From the NCBI RefSeq assembly GCF_007954275.1, contig NZ_VOLT01000003.1:372001-436000 (forward strand): DNA of 64,000 nt, given 5' to 3'. Within the stretch, counting starts at the first letter, position 1. The number at the start of each line of letters is the position of its first letter. The notes under the pieces are model-generated. The model was not told the DNA's origin, did no database searches, and saw nothing but the letters and a program-made list of their open reading frames with translations. This DNA comes from Colwellia demingiae. Its GTDB lineage: Bacteria > Pseudomonadota > Gammaproteobacteria > Enterobacterales > Alteromonadaceae. A program made the position numbers and the translations under genes. Below are positions 45,039 to 54,209 of this stretch, piece after piece.

Positions 45039-47564
45039 CTATTTAACTACGGTGTTATCTTCAGAGATAGTAATAGTTTTACCCATTGTTGCAAAGAAAC
45101 CTGCTACTTGACTTTGCATTTCTTTAGTTGCTTCACCAGTTTTTAGCGGGTCAGGAGCTATCGCTTTCTGTCCTTTATCTAGATCTTCCATAATCGGATC
45201 TGGACTCAAGATAGAGCCATGATGACCATAAGTAAAGCGAACTGCGCCTGATCCTTCTGTTGTACTGCTTAAGTAAGGTAAACCAAGTAAGGCAATAGCA
45301 CCTTCAGTACCACCAAACAGTGTTGTTGAAACAGTGTTAGGTATTACTTGATCAGAGCAGTTATCTGTCACTAAAATATCATTACATACTTCAACAACGC
45401 CGCTTCCAGGTTCAACTAAGTTACCAACTACTTCAATTAAGTGTGTTGGTGTTTGAGTCGCTTTAATAATACTTGCATAGTTAGCTGGGTCACCCGCATC
45501 TGTCACCGTTTGCGCCGCAAAAACAAATTTACTAAACACAGCTTCTATACCTGCTTGCTGTTCAGGTGTAAGTGCAGCATAAAACGCTTGATATGCTCCA
45601 ACTAACTGAGCTTCAGTAGCAGTAGAGTTTCCATTTTCATCAAGAGGATAAGCTGCATCAACCATGCCCTTAAATTCAGCAGATGAGCTATATACCAAGT
45701 TCGACTTAATTACATCACCAAATGCACCAGACTCCATTAAGAAGTTTGCAATCATCACACCAGGCATTGCCTGCGAATTAGAGGTGATTTTGAACATAGG
45801 ATCTAATGGATCTAATGGTGAATCAAGTGGTGCATTAGCTAACGCTACTAAATTAATACCTGTAATAGCACCTAATGAATGACCTAAAAAGTGCACATTC
45901 TTTCCATTGATCTTCGCGCCAGAAACAGCATTCAATCCTAAACGTAAACCTAGCATATCACTTGCAGATTGACGTAAATTATCACGTGTGGTAAGTAGAC
46001 TTGCTAAATTCATGTAATGCGTTGCTGAAACAGTAGAAGCATTAATATCATCAATGCCATCAGGAACTTTGTTAGGACCAGTTATATCAAAGCCTCGGCT
46101 ACCATGTAAAGGGTGGTCAATGGCTACTGTAGCAAAACCAAAGGTTGATAAAACACCGGTAATTGCTAGCATCTGTTCTTTTGTTCCGGTGATACCATGC
46201 TGTAAAATAACAACAGGCCAACCATCCGTAGGCTCAGCAGCCAATGGAGGTAAACCATAACTAGCACGTACAGCATCAGTAAGGGGAGCAATAACTGGAG
46301 TAGTCATTTGTACGGCCAGTATAGATGGATCAGTTACACCTGGAATATCACTTACACCACTTGGTTGAGGTACAGGATTAAACTTAGTTAAATTACGTTC
46401 TACATCTAACTCAATACCTGCAGGTCTTAAATCACGTAAACCTACTGCCGAACAAACAGCATCAGACCGAGAACCTGCAATAGGACCTTCAGGAATAGCA
46501 CCTGGATTAGCAGCTGCTAAACCAGCTAACATAACACCTGAATCACATAAGGCTTTCCACCAATCAGTAATAGGAGCTTTAGGATTAGCTTGAGTTGGCA
46601 CGCCTAAATAATAAGGTAACTTGACAGAACCTGAATATAATTGAGCTGTTGAGTATAGATTTTTTAAGTTATCTGAAAGTACTACACCTTGCATTTCCAG
46701 AGCTGTAGCAACATTGATCATTGTATCAGTAACAGAAACAACAGGTGGCATACCACCCTGTGCTAAAGGTGCAGCAAGTAATTTTTTAACCGTAAATAAT
46801 ACATCAACGGTTGATTGCGTAGTCATAGCAAATGTATAAATTAAACTATCTTTATCAGCACCAGCACTAACAATCGCGTTTTCAAAACTATTCACTAAAC
46901 CTTGGAGTTGTAATTGGCTTGCTGTTGCCAATGGTTTAGTTGCTATATCTTGTCGAACAAGATCATAGGTTATTGAAGCAGCAACTGATTTACCATTGTT
47001 ATCTTTCAGATTATTGGTTAACGCAACCACATAAGTGGTTTTTCCTTTTAACGGTTTCATTGGAACAATAGCAATACTATTGCCTTTAGCTTGCGCGACA
47101 AAATCCACACCAAAAACTAACTCACCAACAACCGTGCAAGCAGCGCCGCGTGGAACAGCTTCACAGCCGGCATCGCCACCCATTAAGGTTTCATAAATTT
47201 TTACAGAATTGCCATCAAAAACACTCACGGCATCTAATGAAGACCCAGCTGGAAAATCGACAGCAAGTACAAACGGGTTAGTCGTAGACCAACCATCTAG
47301 TGCACTCATTGCTACGGTTGGGTCACTGAAATCACTAGCATCTTCCACTGGAAGGTTTAATGTACCGTCTGTGCTACCGGAGAATAACAAATCATTAGGC
47401 ACTGATAAAACGCCCTTAGCAGGATCGTAACTAATTCGTGCTTGAGCTGTTACAGCAGTACCATTTTCTGCCACTTCCTTTTGTAAATCTTCGATAGTTT
47501 CGCTATCACAGGCACTTAAACCAAGTGCGCTAATAATCGCAAGACTGAGAGCTAGCTTTTTCAT
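45039..47564 (-). CDS. VolA/Pla-1-type surface lipase lipoprotein (841 aa)
   Basis: Outer-membrane lipoprotein lipase. Lipobox LSAC at residues 16-19 follows a Lys-Lys signal peptide. The first 250 residues match the virulence-factor lipase N-terminal region (ARISYDPAKGVLSVPNDLLFSG, PLKGKTTYVVALT). An alpha/beta-hydrolase core has WPVVILQHGITGTKEQM and the nucleophile elbow FLGHSLGAITG (Ser about residue 560); YGHHGSIL near 800 probably carries the catalytic His. Relatives include Vibrio VolA, a surface lysophospholipase, and Aeromonas Pla-1/Lip. With FadD and acyl-CoA dehydrogenase nearby it suggests use of external lipids. Confidence 0.92.
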   Translation of the reverse strand: MKKLALSLAIISALGLSACDSETIEDLQKEVAENGTAVTAQARISYDPAKGVLSVPNDLLFSGSTDGTLNLPVEDASDFSDPTVAMSALDGWSTTNPFVLAVDFPAGSSLDAVSVFDGNSVKIYETLMGGDAGCEAVPRGAACTVVGELVFGVDFVAQAKGNSIAIVPMKPLKGKTTYVVALTNNLKDNNGKSVAASITYDLVRQDIATKPLATASQLQLQGLVNSFENAIVSAGADKDSLIYTFAMTTQSTVDVLFTVKKLLAAPLAQGGMPPVVSVTDTMINVATALEMQGVVLSDNLKNLYSTAQLYSGSVKLPYYLGVPTQANPKAPITDWWKALCDSGVMLAGLAAANPGAIPEGPIAGSRSDAVCSAVGLRDLRPAGIELDVERNLTKFNPVPQPSGVSDIPGVTDPSILAVQMTTPVIAPLTDAVRASYGLPPLAAEPTDGWPVVILQHGITGTKEQMLAITGVLSTFGFATVAIDHPLHGSRGFDITGPNKVPDGIDDINASTVSATHYMNLASLLTTRDNLRQSASDMLGLRLGLNAVSGAKINGKNVHFLGHSLGAITGINLVALANAPLDSPLDPLDPMFKITSNSQAMPGVMIANFLMESGAFGDVIKSNLVYSSSAEFKGMVDAAYPLDENGNSTATEAQLVGAYQAFYAALTPEQQAGIEAVFSKFVFAAQTVTDAGDPANYASIIKATQTPTHLIEVVGNLVEPGSGVVEVCNDILVTDNCSDQVIPNTVSTTLFGGTEGAIALLGLPYLSSTTEGSGAVRFTYGHHGSILSPDPIMEDLDKGQKAIAPDPLKTGEATKEMQSQVAGFFATMGKTITISEDNTVVK

Positions 47565-47823
47565 ATAAAATTCCCCAATGCCGTAATTTTTATTATGTAT
47601 TTTTTTAAGTTATTTTTATTTCAACGTTCAAATCAAAATTCAAACTAATGTTTTAATAACTAGTAAGACCAGTTAAAGTTACCCCAAGATGTCGCAAGGT
47701 GCTAGTCATTTTTTACTTTTTCGTCGAATATTTTCATGTTAACCAACTTTTCTCTCGTCAATGAAAATGCCAACGCGTAGAATAGGGAAGTAACTTTCTC
47801 ACTCCTAACGATAAGACCTTAAG

Positions 47824-48561
47824 ATGTTTAATTATTCAACAAAAGATGCCAGTTTAAGCAACAAAACCATTCTAGTTACGGGTGCTGGTGCCGGCATTGG
47901 CCGCACTGCAGCATTAACCTATGCACAACTTGGTGCTACCGTTATTTTACTTGGTAAAACGGTGAGTAAACTTGAGGCTGTGTATGATGAAATTGTTGCT
48001 TTAGGGCTTGCTGAACCTGCTATTATCCCCCTTGATTTGAAGGGTGCAACCAAACAAAATTATATTGATATGTCTTCGACAATTTCCAGTCAGTTTGGTC
48101 ATTTAGATGGGGTATTACTTAATGCCTCAATTTTAGGTGAACTAACACCATTTATTCAAATGCATGAGCAAGTATTTAATGATGTAATGAAGGTCAATGT
48201 AACCGCACAATGTTTATTAGCTCAAGCATTAATACCTACTTTATTGTTAGCACCAAACGCTTCTTTAGTATTTACCTCTTCAGGTGTTGGTAGCCAAGGC
48301 AGAGCTTATTGGGGTCAATATAGCATCTCTAAATTTGCGACTGAAGGCATGATGCAAGTAATTGCAGATGAATATGAAGGATCAAATCTACGTACTAACG
48401 CGATAAACCCTGGCGCTACAAATACCAACATGCGCTCGTGTGCTTTTCCAGCGGAAGATAAAGACGAACTTGCTACACCAGAAGACATCATGCCTTTATA
48501 TGTTTATTTAATGTCTGATGATAGTTTAGAAATAAATGGTCAAACGTTAAAAGCTCAATAA
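47824..48561 (+). CDS. yciK: YciK family short-chain dehydrogenase (245 aa)
   Basis: Classical NAD(P)H-dependent SDR: Rossmann motif TGAGAGIGRTAA near residue 20, NAS at 98 (LLNASILG), catalytic Ser in SSGVGSQGRAYW and Tyr-x-x-x-Lys in YSISK (about 171). The SNLRTNAINPGATNTNMR stretch and the starting YSTKDASLSNKTILVTGA are characteristic of YciK/YCIK oxidoreductases, next to topA or sohB in many gammaproteobacteria. Substrate unknown. Its length equals E. coli YciK (252). It faces fadD across a strong terminator. Confidence 0.92.
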   Translation: MFNYSTKDASLSNKTILVTGAGAGIGRTAALTYAQLGATVILLGKTVSKLEAVYDEIVALGLAEPAIIPLDLKGATKQNYIDMSSTISSQFGHLDGVLLNASILGELTPFIQMHEQVFNDVMKVNVTAQCLLAQALIPTLLLAPNASLVFTSSGVGSQGRAYWGQYSISKFATEGMMQVIADEYEGSNLRTNAINPGATNTNMRSCAFPAEDKDELATPEDIMPLYVYLMSDDSLEINGQTLKAQ

Positions 48562-48591
48562 AAACTTCGTTTAACCCGCTAAGTTATCAAC

Positions 48592-48624
48592 AAAAAAGGC
48601 AAGCTATTACAGCTTGCCTTTTTT
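48592..48624. terminator. Bidirectional terminator between yciK and fadD
   Basis: AAAAAAGGCAAGCT pairs perfectly with AGCTTGCCTTTTTT around ATTAC. Confidence 0.9.
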
Positions 48625-48679
48625 GTTTATTCATACGAATTTAATGCGTAAGTCATATCCGCTTTATTTCTAGGTTATT

Positions 48680-50335
48680 TTAACGTAATTCTCTTCTTAA
48701 AATTTTACCCACATTGGTTTTAGGTAATTCCTCTCGAAACTCAACCAGTTTTGGTACTTTATAATTAGTGAGGTTTTCACGACAATGTTTAATAAGCATT
48801 TTTTCATCTAAATCATCTGATTTTTTTACCACAAAAATTTTGACAATCTCGCCCGAAATTTCATGGGGTACACCAATGGCCGCAGATTCTAACACGCCCT
48901 CATGCATGGCAAGCACTTCTTCAATTTCATTGGGGTAAACATTAAAACCAGAAACGATTATCATATCTTTTTTACGATCAACGATAGTGAAGAAACCTTT
49001 ATCATCCATCATGGCAACATCACCCGTAGCAAACCAACCGTCTTTTAATACTTCATCAGTCGCTTCTACACATTTGTAATAACCTAACATTACCTGAGGG
49101 CCTTTAACCCACATTTCACCTGATTCGCCAATATCGGCTTCACTGCCATCTTCACGCATGATTTTTACATCAGTTGAAGCCGCGGGAAGGCCGATGCTTC
49201 CGTCATAAGCGGCAAGGTTATAAGGACTTATTGTCACTAAAGGTGCACACTCAGTTAAACCATAACCTTCTAACAATCGGGTACCTGTTACTTGCTGCCA
49301 ACGTTCTGCAACAGGTCGTTGTACTGCCATGCCACCACCAAGTGACATTTTCAACGTGCTGAAGTTAAGTTCACTAAAGCCAGGTGTATTCAATAAGCCG
49401 TTAAATAAGGTATTTACACCTGTAATGGCAGTAAATGGGTATTTTGATAGCTCTTTAACAAAGTTAGGCATATCTCTTGGGTTGGTAATTAATAAATTAG
49501 TGCCCCCCATGGTAAAGAACGTTAAACAATTCGCCGTCAAAGCAAAGATATGATAAAGCGGTAACGCAGTTACCACTAGCTCATTGCCCTCTTCTAACAA
49601 TGGGAAAATAGCAGCTTTAGCTTGCTGTAAGTTTGCCACCATGTTTCGATGCGTTAACATTGCGCCTTTAGATAAACCTGTAGTACCGCCGGTATATTGC
49701 AAAAATGCGAGATCATCTCCACACAACTCTACCGGCGACAGTTTAAGTGCTAAACCTCGCGATAAAACAGTATTAAAACGTACCGCGTGCGGCAGTTTAA
49801 AAGCAGGTACCATTTTTTTAACGTATTTGACCATGCAATTGACAACAGTGCCCTTGACTAGGCCCAACCGATCACCTAAAGATGTCATGATGACATGTTT
49901 AACCGCAGTTCTATCAACTACCTTCTCAAGAGTTTGAGCAAAGTTCTCTATAATCAACATTGCTTTAGCATCTGAGTCTTTTAATTGGTGCTCAAGTTCA
50001 CGGGCTGTATATAATGGGTTTACGTTTACAACAGTAAGTCCTGCTAATAAAGCGCCAAATAATGCTATTGGGTACTGTAAGCAATTAGGTACCATGATGG
50101 CGAATTTATCGCCTCGCTCTAAGCCTAAATCTTGTTGTAAGTATGCTGCAAAAGCGGTTGCTTGAACTGAAAGCTCTGCATAAGAAATTGAAGCGCCCAT
50201 ATTGATGAAAGCTGTTTTATCACTAAACTGAGTAGAGTATTTTGTGAACATAGCCACAATGGATGGATATTTATCCGCATCTATTTCAAACGGCACATCA
50301 CTAGGGTAACTTTTTTCTAACCAAATCTTTTCCAC
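48680..50335 (-). CDS. fadD: Long-chain fatty acid CoA ligase FadD (551 aa)
   Basis: Activates exogenous fatty acids to acyl-CoA at the inner membrane, the entry to beta-oxidation. AMP-binding P-loop [16 protein letters not shown] (about residue 212), second core motif GYGLTECAP (about 356) and the FACS signature [16 protein letters not shown] (about 437) are all present. The end [13 protein letters not shown] carries the catalytic Lys. Length fits E. coli FadD (561). It starts at GTG with GAGGA upstream. The adjacent alpha/beta hydrolase reads in the same direction and may share a transcript; 115 bp separate them. Confidence 0.95.
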   Translation of the reverse strand: MEKIWLEKSYPSDVPFEIDADKYPSIVAMFTKYSTQFSDKTAFINMGASISYAELSVQATAFAAYLQQDLGLERGDKFAIMVPNCLQYPIALFGALLAGLTVVNVNPLYTARELEHQLKDSDAKAMLIIENFAQTLEKVVDRTAVKHVIMTSLGDRLGLVKGTVVNCMVKYVKKMVPAFKLPHAVRFNTVLSRGLALKLSPVELCGDDLAFLQYTGGTTGLSKGAMLTHRNMVANLQQAKAAIFPLLEEGNELVVTALPLYHIFALTANCLTFFTMGGTNLLITNPRDMPNFVKELSKYPFTAITGVNTLFNGLLNTPGFSELNFSTLKMSLGGGMAVQRPVAERWQQVTGTRLLEGYGLTECAPLVTISPYNLAAYDGSIGLPAASTDVKIMREDGSEADIGESGEMWVKGPQVMLGYYKCVEATDEVLKDGWFATGDVAMMDDKGFFTIVDRKKDMIIVSGFNVYPNEIEEVLAMHEGVLESAAIGVPHEISGEIVKIFVVKKSDDLDEKMLIKHCRENLTNYKVPKLVEFREELPKTNVGKILRRELR

Positions 50336-50450
50336 AATGGCTTCCTCAATAGGTAATTATGTTGCAACTGACTTAATAATTATTTTATTTGCAGCAACGC
50401 TTATTTTAATACCACTGTTTTATCAAATTTTTTAGCATTGCGCCACAAAT

Positions 50451-51380
50451 TTAAACGCTTGTTTTAATTTCACTGAAAAAATGACGGAGAATTGGCAATA
50501 ACTCTTCCGTTTTTTCCATATGCACGTGATGACCGCCTGACAGCTTGGTAGTTTTTAGCTTATTAACACCTGAAGAGAAGTTTTTCAGCCCTGTGATAAC
50601 CATTTTCATGCCTTTATCACCGTAGATAAGTTGTAAAGGACACTTAATATCACTAAACAATTGTTGTCCTTGTTTTAGACTTAATCGGTAAGGTGAAACT
50701 GACCGTAACCGCGGATCTGAACGCCAGCGATATAAAACACTAGCGCTATCAACACCTACCGAATCCATTGACTTAGGCTCAACTTCTACCAGTGACCTTT
50801 GTACAATTAACTTTGCATGTTCAACGGTTAAGTCAGAAACATGCAGGCGTGCTTTTACAGCCATTTCTTCAGTAAAAGCTCGGGTAGTATTAGCTGACTT
50901 CACTCGGCTTAGCATACCTCGACGTAACTGATCCGTCATTTGTTCTTCTGGGGCACAAATAAAACCAAACGAGTCGATTAACGTTAGTGATTTTACTTTT
51001 TCAGGGAAAGCAGCGGAAAATGCACTTGCAATCATTGCCCCCATTGAGTGCGCAACAATATCAATTGCTTGCCAGTCATTAAGTGAAAATAATGCGACCA
51101 AATCACCAACATAATCAAAAAAATGATAATGAGCACCAGCACTTCGATGGTCTGAGTGGCCATGACCTGGCCAATCTAGCGCAATAATACGCCTATCAGC
51201 TAGTAAGTCACTTTCTTGCATCAAAGGTAAAAAGCTCGCGGCGTTATCCAAATAACCATGTAAACATAGCACTGGTTCATGATTCTTATTCCCACAAACT
51301 AATGCGGTAAGAGTTAAGTCATCTAGTTGATAGCTAAGCTCATCAATTTGAGGTCCATCAACTTGTTTGGTATCTGCCAC
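50451..51380 (-). CDS. Alpha/beta hydrolase (309 aa)
   Basis: Serine hydrolase with LCLHGYLDNAASFLPLM (oxyanion region, about residue 39), nucleophile elbow VAHSMGAMIASA (Ser about 113) and terminal His in GGHHVHME (about 285). DWPGHGHSDHRSAGAHY is the usual following loop. It resembles the MEKHLA/YfbB-type esterases and Zebrafish SERHL-like proteins found next to fadD in many gammaproteobacteria; it is a candidate thioesterase or lipase-type esterase. The start is GTG at 51380 with AAAGGTG upstream. The substrate is not visible from the sequence. Confidence 0.87.
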   Translation of the reverse strand: MADTKQVDGPQIDELSYQLDDLTLTALVCGNKNHEPVLCLHGYLDNAASFLPLMQESDLLADRRIIALDWPGHGHSDHRSAGAHYHFFDYVGDLVALFSLNDWQAIDIVAHSMGAMIASAFSAAFPEKVKSLTLIDSFGFICAPEEQMTDQLRRGMLSRVKSANTTRAFTEEMAVKARLHVSDLTVEHAKLIVQRSLVEVEPKSMDSVGVDSASVLYRWRSDPRLRSVSPYRLSLKQGQQLFSDIKCPLQLIYGDKGMKMVITGLKNFSSGVNKLKTTKLSGGHHVHMEKTEELLPILRHFFSEIKTSV

Positions 51381-51427
51381 AGGGTTACACCTTTCAATTT
51401 AAGCTATTGATCTAATATCAAAAACTT

Positions 51428-52102
51428 TCATTTATTTTTATTAGTTTTTATTAAGGAATAGAGCGCAGCAACAGCCAGTACACACCATAACAACACCCAA
51501 ACTAATTCAGGGACCATTGTCATTGACGCTAAAGCGGCACCATCGCCTAAATCACGACCATCAAATAAATACGTTGGGCTAAACAAACTATTTAATAAAA
51601 TACTCAAACCAAAGAACTTCAATAACAACTGAAGGTAGTATAATCGACGCATTTTGATCAAAAATACAAACATTACAGCTAAGCTCGAGATGATAATGAT
51701 AGTGAGGAAATCTCTTGCCCAAAAAATGATTGAAGCAAGCAATAATACGATCATGAAGCCAGAAACTATCTGCGCGGTCCGTTGATGGCTATTTGCTAAC
51801 TTAAATAATAACCAACCCCAGAAGGTAGCTCCAGCATAGCCAAAGAAGCTAATAATAAAACTTAAACCACCTCGGGTAGTACATAAACCAGCACCATTGG
51901 CAAACAATTGAATACGCATAATTTCGCCACCTGTTAATAGCGCAGCAATACCATGGCTTATTTCATGAAAGTAACTTTCCAGCCAATTAAGTGGGATAGA
52001 TACGATGGGAATTTGCCTGATGATAATGGCGGCTAATAGGAGGAAATATAGCTGATATTTTTGCCAAAAACTGGCTGAGCGATTCTGCGAGGTACTTGCC
52101 AT
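51428..52102 (-). CDS. M50-like integral membrane metalloprotease (224 aa)
   Basis: Polytopic protein with about six membrane helices. The zinc motif HEISHGIAALLTGGE (HExxH at residues about 46-50) sits in a membrane-adjacent helix, as in M50B peptidases (DUF3267/YhfW-like). A second ligand Asp, usually in a later NxxPxxxLDG-type motif, is not evident here; FDGRDLGDGAAL near residue 180 is a possible candidate. It therefore may be a membrane protease or a protein that kept only the fold. It starts 38 bp before tsaB's end on the same strand and 47 bp after the hydrolase. Confidence 0.72.
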   Translation of the reverse strand: MASTSQNRSASFWQKYQLYFLLLAAIIIRQIPIVSIPLNWLESYFHEISHGIAALLTGGEIMRIQLFANGAGLCTTRGGLSFIISFFGYAGATFWGWLLFKLANSHQRTAQIVSGFMIVLLLASIIFWARDFLTIIIISSLAVMFVFLIKMRRLYYLQLLLKFFGLSILLNSLFSPTYLFDGRDLGDGAALASMTMVPELVWVLLWCVLAVAALYSLIKTNKNK

Positions 52103-52140
52103 AATTTGCTTCCAGAGTTTCCGACTATAAGAGTATTGTG

Positions 52141-52884
52141 TTATTTACCTGGAAGTTTTTTCCAGGAAACGGTATCGCGAACATATACCGGCTGAGCATT
52201 TTCTGCTGAAACGCCCTGCCCATGCTGTAACTTTACCTTACCTATTGCTAACATTGCTTCAGCGGTCGGGAAGAGTATATCTGGGCTACCTTCATTGGTT
52301 TTCAATGCAGAAAACTTCTCACCGGCATGGTCACCTGTTGTTTCACCTGCTTGGTCACTTAACTTTTCAGAGTACGCATCCCAACCTGTGCCAACAGCAT
52401 AGCAGGGTGCAGTAACCACTGATGACAAATGTTCTTTTAGTTGCTCTGGTGGTGTAACTGATTCATCTTGCTGTGCTTGCATAACATTATGTTCGTCAAG
52501 TACAAAATAGCCATTGTAAACTTCCGACATACGGGCATCTATTGCCGCTAAGACCTGTTTTTTACCATGCTTAATATAAGCGAGTTGAGCCATAGCTTGT
52601 AAGCTAGAAACGCCAACAACAGGTAAGCTAGCCGAAAACGCTAACCCTTGAGCTACGCCAACGCCAATACGAACACCGGTAAAGCTACCAGGTCCCTGAC
52701 CAAAAATAAGGCCATCGAGCTCAGCTAACTTTATACCCGCCTCATGAAGTACAGCATCTATCATCGGTAATAAATGTAAACTATGCGATTGCGGGCAAAG
52801 CTCATATCGAGAAAAGGTTTTACCGTTTACTTGCAGCGCTACGGAACATGCTTCTGTAGAAGCATCAAGGGCCAAATAATTCAC
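52141..52884 (-). CDS. tsaB: tRNA t6A synthesis protein TsaB (247 aa)
   Basis: Partner of TsaD in the universal threonylcarbamoyl-adenosine modification of tRNAs reading ANN codons. N-terminal ASKHA fold LALDASTEACSVAL and the SFTGVRIGVGVAQGLA loop are characteristic, as is the SLQAMAQLA segment. At 247 residues it is about 16 longer than E. coli TsaB (231), because of an extra polar stretch (about residues 170-185, GETTGDHAGEK). It starts at GTG. Frequently next to fadD in gammaproteobacteria, as here. Confidence 0.93.
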   Translation of the reverse strand: MNYLALDASTEACSVALQVNGKTFSRYELCPQSHSLHLLPMIDAVLHEAGIKLAELDGLIFGQGPGSFTGVRIGVGVAQGLAFSASLPVVGVSSLQAMAQLAYIKHGKKQVLAAIDARMSEVYNGYFVLDEHNVMQAQQDESVTPPEQLKEHLSSVVTAPCYAVGTGWDAYSEKLSDQAGETTGDHAGEKFSALKTNEGSPDILFPTAEAMLAIGKVKLQHGQGVSAENAQPVYVRDTVSWKKLPGK

Positions 52885-52953
52885 TATAGTTACCTTTTAA
52901 TTACCTTTAACAACCTTTTAATTAAGGTCTGTTGAACATTCTATTTATGTAGC

Positions 52954-53057
52954 TTATCCGAATTAAATGCTTTCTTGCTCGCGGCGCGAGGACTGATGCA
53001 TAGTTTTTCTATGTGAAGTGCTTCGCAACAAAGAGCAAGAAGCAGTTAAACGGATAA
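52954..53057. repeat. 104-bp imperfect hairpin between tsaB and fkpB
   Basis: TTATCCG at 52954-52960 and CGGATAA at 53051-53057 are the ends of an almost symmetrical inverted repeat; inner matches are TTAA(A/C)TGCTT and CTTGCTC against GAGCAAG and AGCA-TTAA, and near the centre ATAG and CTAT around TTTTT. The arm contains a GC-rich patch (GCGGCGCGAG). It lies 2 bp beyond the fkpB stop. It may be a REP/MITE-type repeat; see findings. Confidence 0.75.
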
Positions 53058-53058
53058 C

Positions 53059-53502
53059 TTAAAGGATGTCGACTAAGTCTATTACGAATGTAACTGTTTG
53101 GCCTGCAAGCGGGTGATTAAAATCAATAGTAACCGAGTCACCATTAATTTCTTTAATCATTCCGGGTAAATCACCACCGGGTTGAGAAAAAGTAATAATA
53201 TTACCTACTTTTGCTGGCACCTCAACTGTAAATTTATCAAGCCCCATATAATGAATATTATCTGGGTTTGTCTCGCCGAAAGCATCTTTTGCTTCAAGGG
53301 TGAATTCTCTTGAATCACCTTTATCCATACCAATCAGCTGAGCTTCGAAAGCTGGTGATATGCTGTTATCACCCATGATTATTTTTGCTGGCTTATTATT
53401 GACTTTAGTACTATCTGCAGCCGAACCATCACTTAATTTCATAGTTATATGAACAAGAATACTCGAGTCACTTTGAATCTGTGTTTGCGTTGAAACGGTC
53501 AT
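53059..53502 (-). CDS. fkpB: FKBP-type peptidyl-prolyl isomerase FkpB/SlpA (147 aa)
   Basis: SlyD/SlpA-like cytoplasmic prolyl isomerase: FKBP half-domain 1-70 (MKLSDGSAADSTKVNNKPAK), insert-in-flap domain about 70-120, and DFNHPLAGQTVTFVIDLVDI at the end. The metal-binding His tail of SlyD is absent, so it is SlpA-type. Length matches E. coli FkpB (149). It follows lspA by 80 bp on the same strand. In P. aeruginosa the next gene in this direction is ispH; here it is a hairpin and tsaB. Confidence 0.93.
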   Translation of the reverse strand: MTVSTQTQIQSDSSILVHITMKLSDGSAADSTKVNNKPAKIIMGDNSISPAFEAQLIGMDKGDSREFTLEAKDAFGETNPDNIHYMGLDKFTVEVPAKVGNIITFSQPGGDLPGMIKEINGDSVTIDFNHPLAGQTVTFVIDLVDIL

Positions 53503-53582
53503 TATTACTTCTCTACCTTATTTGTTTTATTCTTTTGTACTTTGTTATCACTATTGCTTTAATAATGACTTTCATAACTGTT

Positions 53583-54101
53583 TTATTTCTTGTTTTCTTG
53601 GTTCGGTTCTTTATTCGTGAAGGATTCAAAAATCATTAATGCTGCGCCAATAAAAATAACTGAGTCTGCAATATTAAAAGCGGCAAAGTGATAACCTGCC
53701 CAATGAAAATCAAGAAAATCGATGACATAGCCCAATAAGGCTCTATCGATTAAGTTACCTACGGCGCCACTTAAAATCAAAGCAAAAGCAATGCTTAATA
53801 AACGTTGCTGTTTAGGTGTTTTTGCCATCCAAACAAGAAATACAATACTAGCTATACTGGCAATCCCAGTAAAAAACCAACGTTGCCAACCACCTTGATC
53901 CGCTAAAAAGCTAAAGGCTGCACCGGGATTATGAACGTACGTGAGGTTGAAGAATGGCAAAACCGACAAGGTTTCGCGATAATCAAATGTGCCTGCAACC
54001 CAATATTTACTAACCTGATCAATGATTAAGCATAGTAAGGTTAACCATAACCAACGTAACCCTGTGTCACTAAATAATTTTTTCAATGCTGGTAATCTCA
54101 T
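53583..54101 (-). CDS. lspA: Lipoprotein signal peptidase (172 aa)
   Basis: Aspartic integral-membrane peptidase that removes the signal peptide from prolipoproteins. Four membrane helices; the two catalytic Asp lie in NLIDRALLGYVIDFLDFHW (Asp about 121) and FNIADSVIFIG (Asp about 143), with the conserved FNLTYVHNPGAAFSFLA motif before. Length matches E. coli LspA (164). It is downstream of ileS by 108 bp, in the usual ileS-lspA-fkpB order, and it serves the many lipoproteins seen in this window. Confidence 0.96.
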   Translation of the reverse strand: MRLPALKKLFSDTGLRWLWLTLLCLIIDQVSKYWVAGTFDYRETLSVLPFFNLTYVHNPGAAFSFLADQGGWQRWFFTGIASIASIVFLVWMAKTPKQQRLLSIAFALILSGAVGNLIDRALLGYVIDFLDFHWAGYHFAAFNIADSVIFIGAALMIFESFTNKEPNQENKK

Positions 54102-54209
54102 CTTGAAAAATTAAATAGGCTACTACCTTTTCCTTATGCCTAATTAGACAAGCGGTAAGATAATAGCCCGTTAACTTAACTTATTGTTAATGCGACTTCG
54201 CTATAAGTA

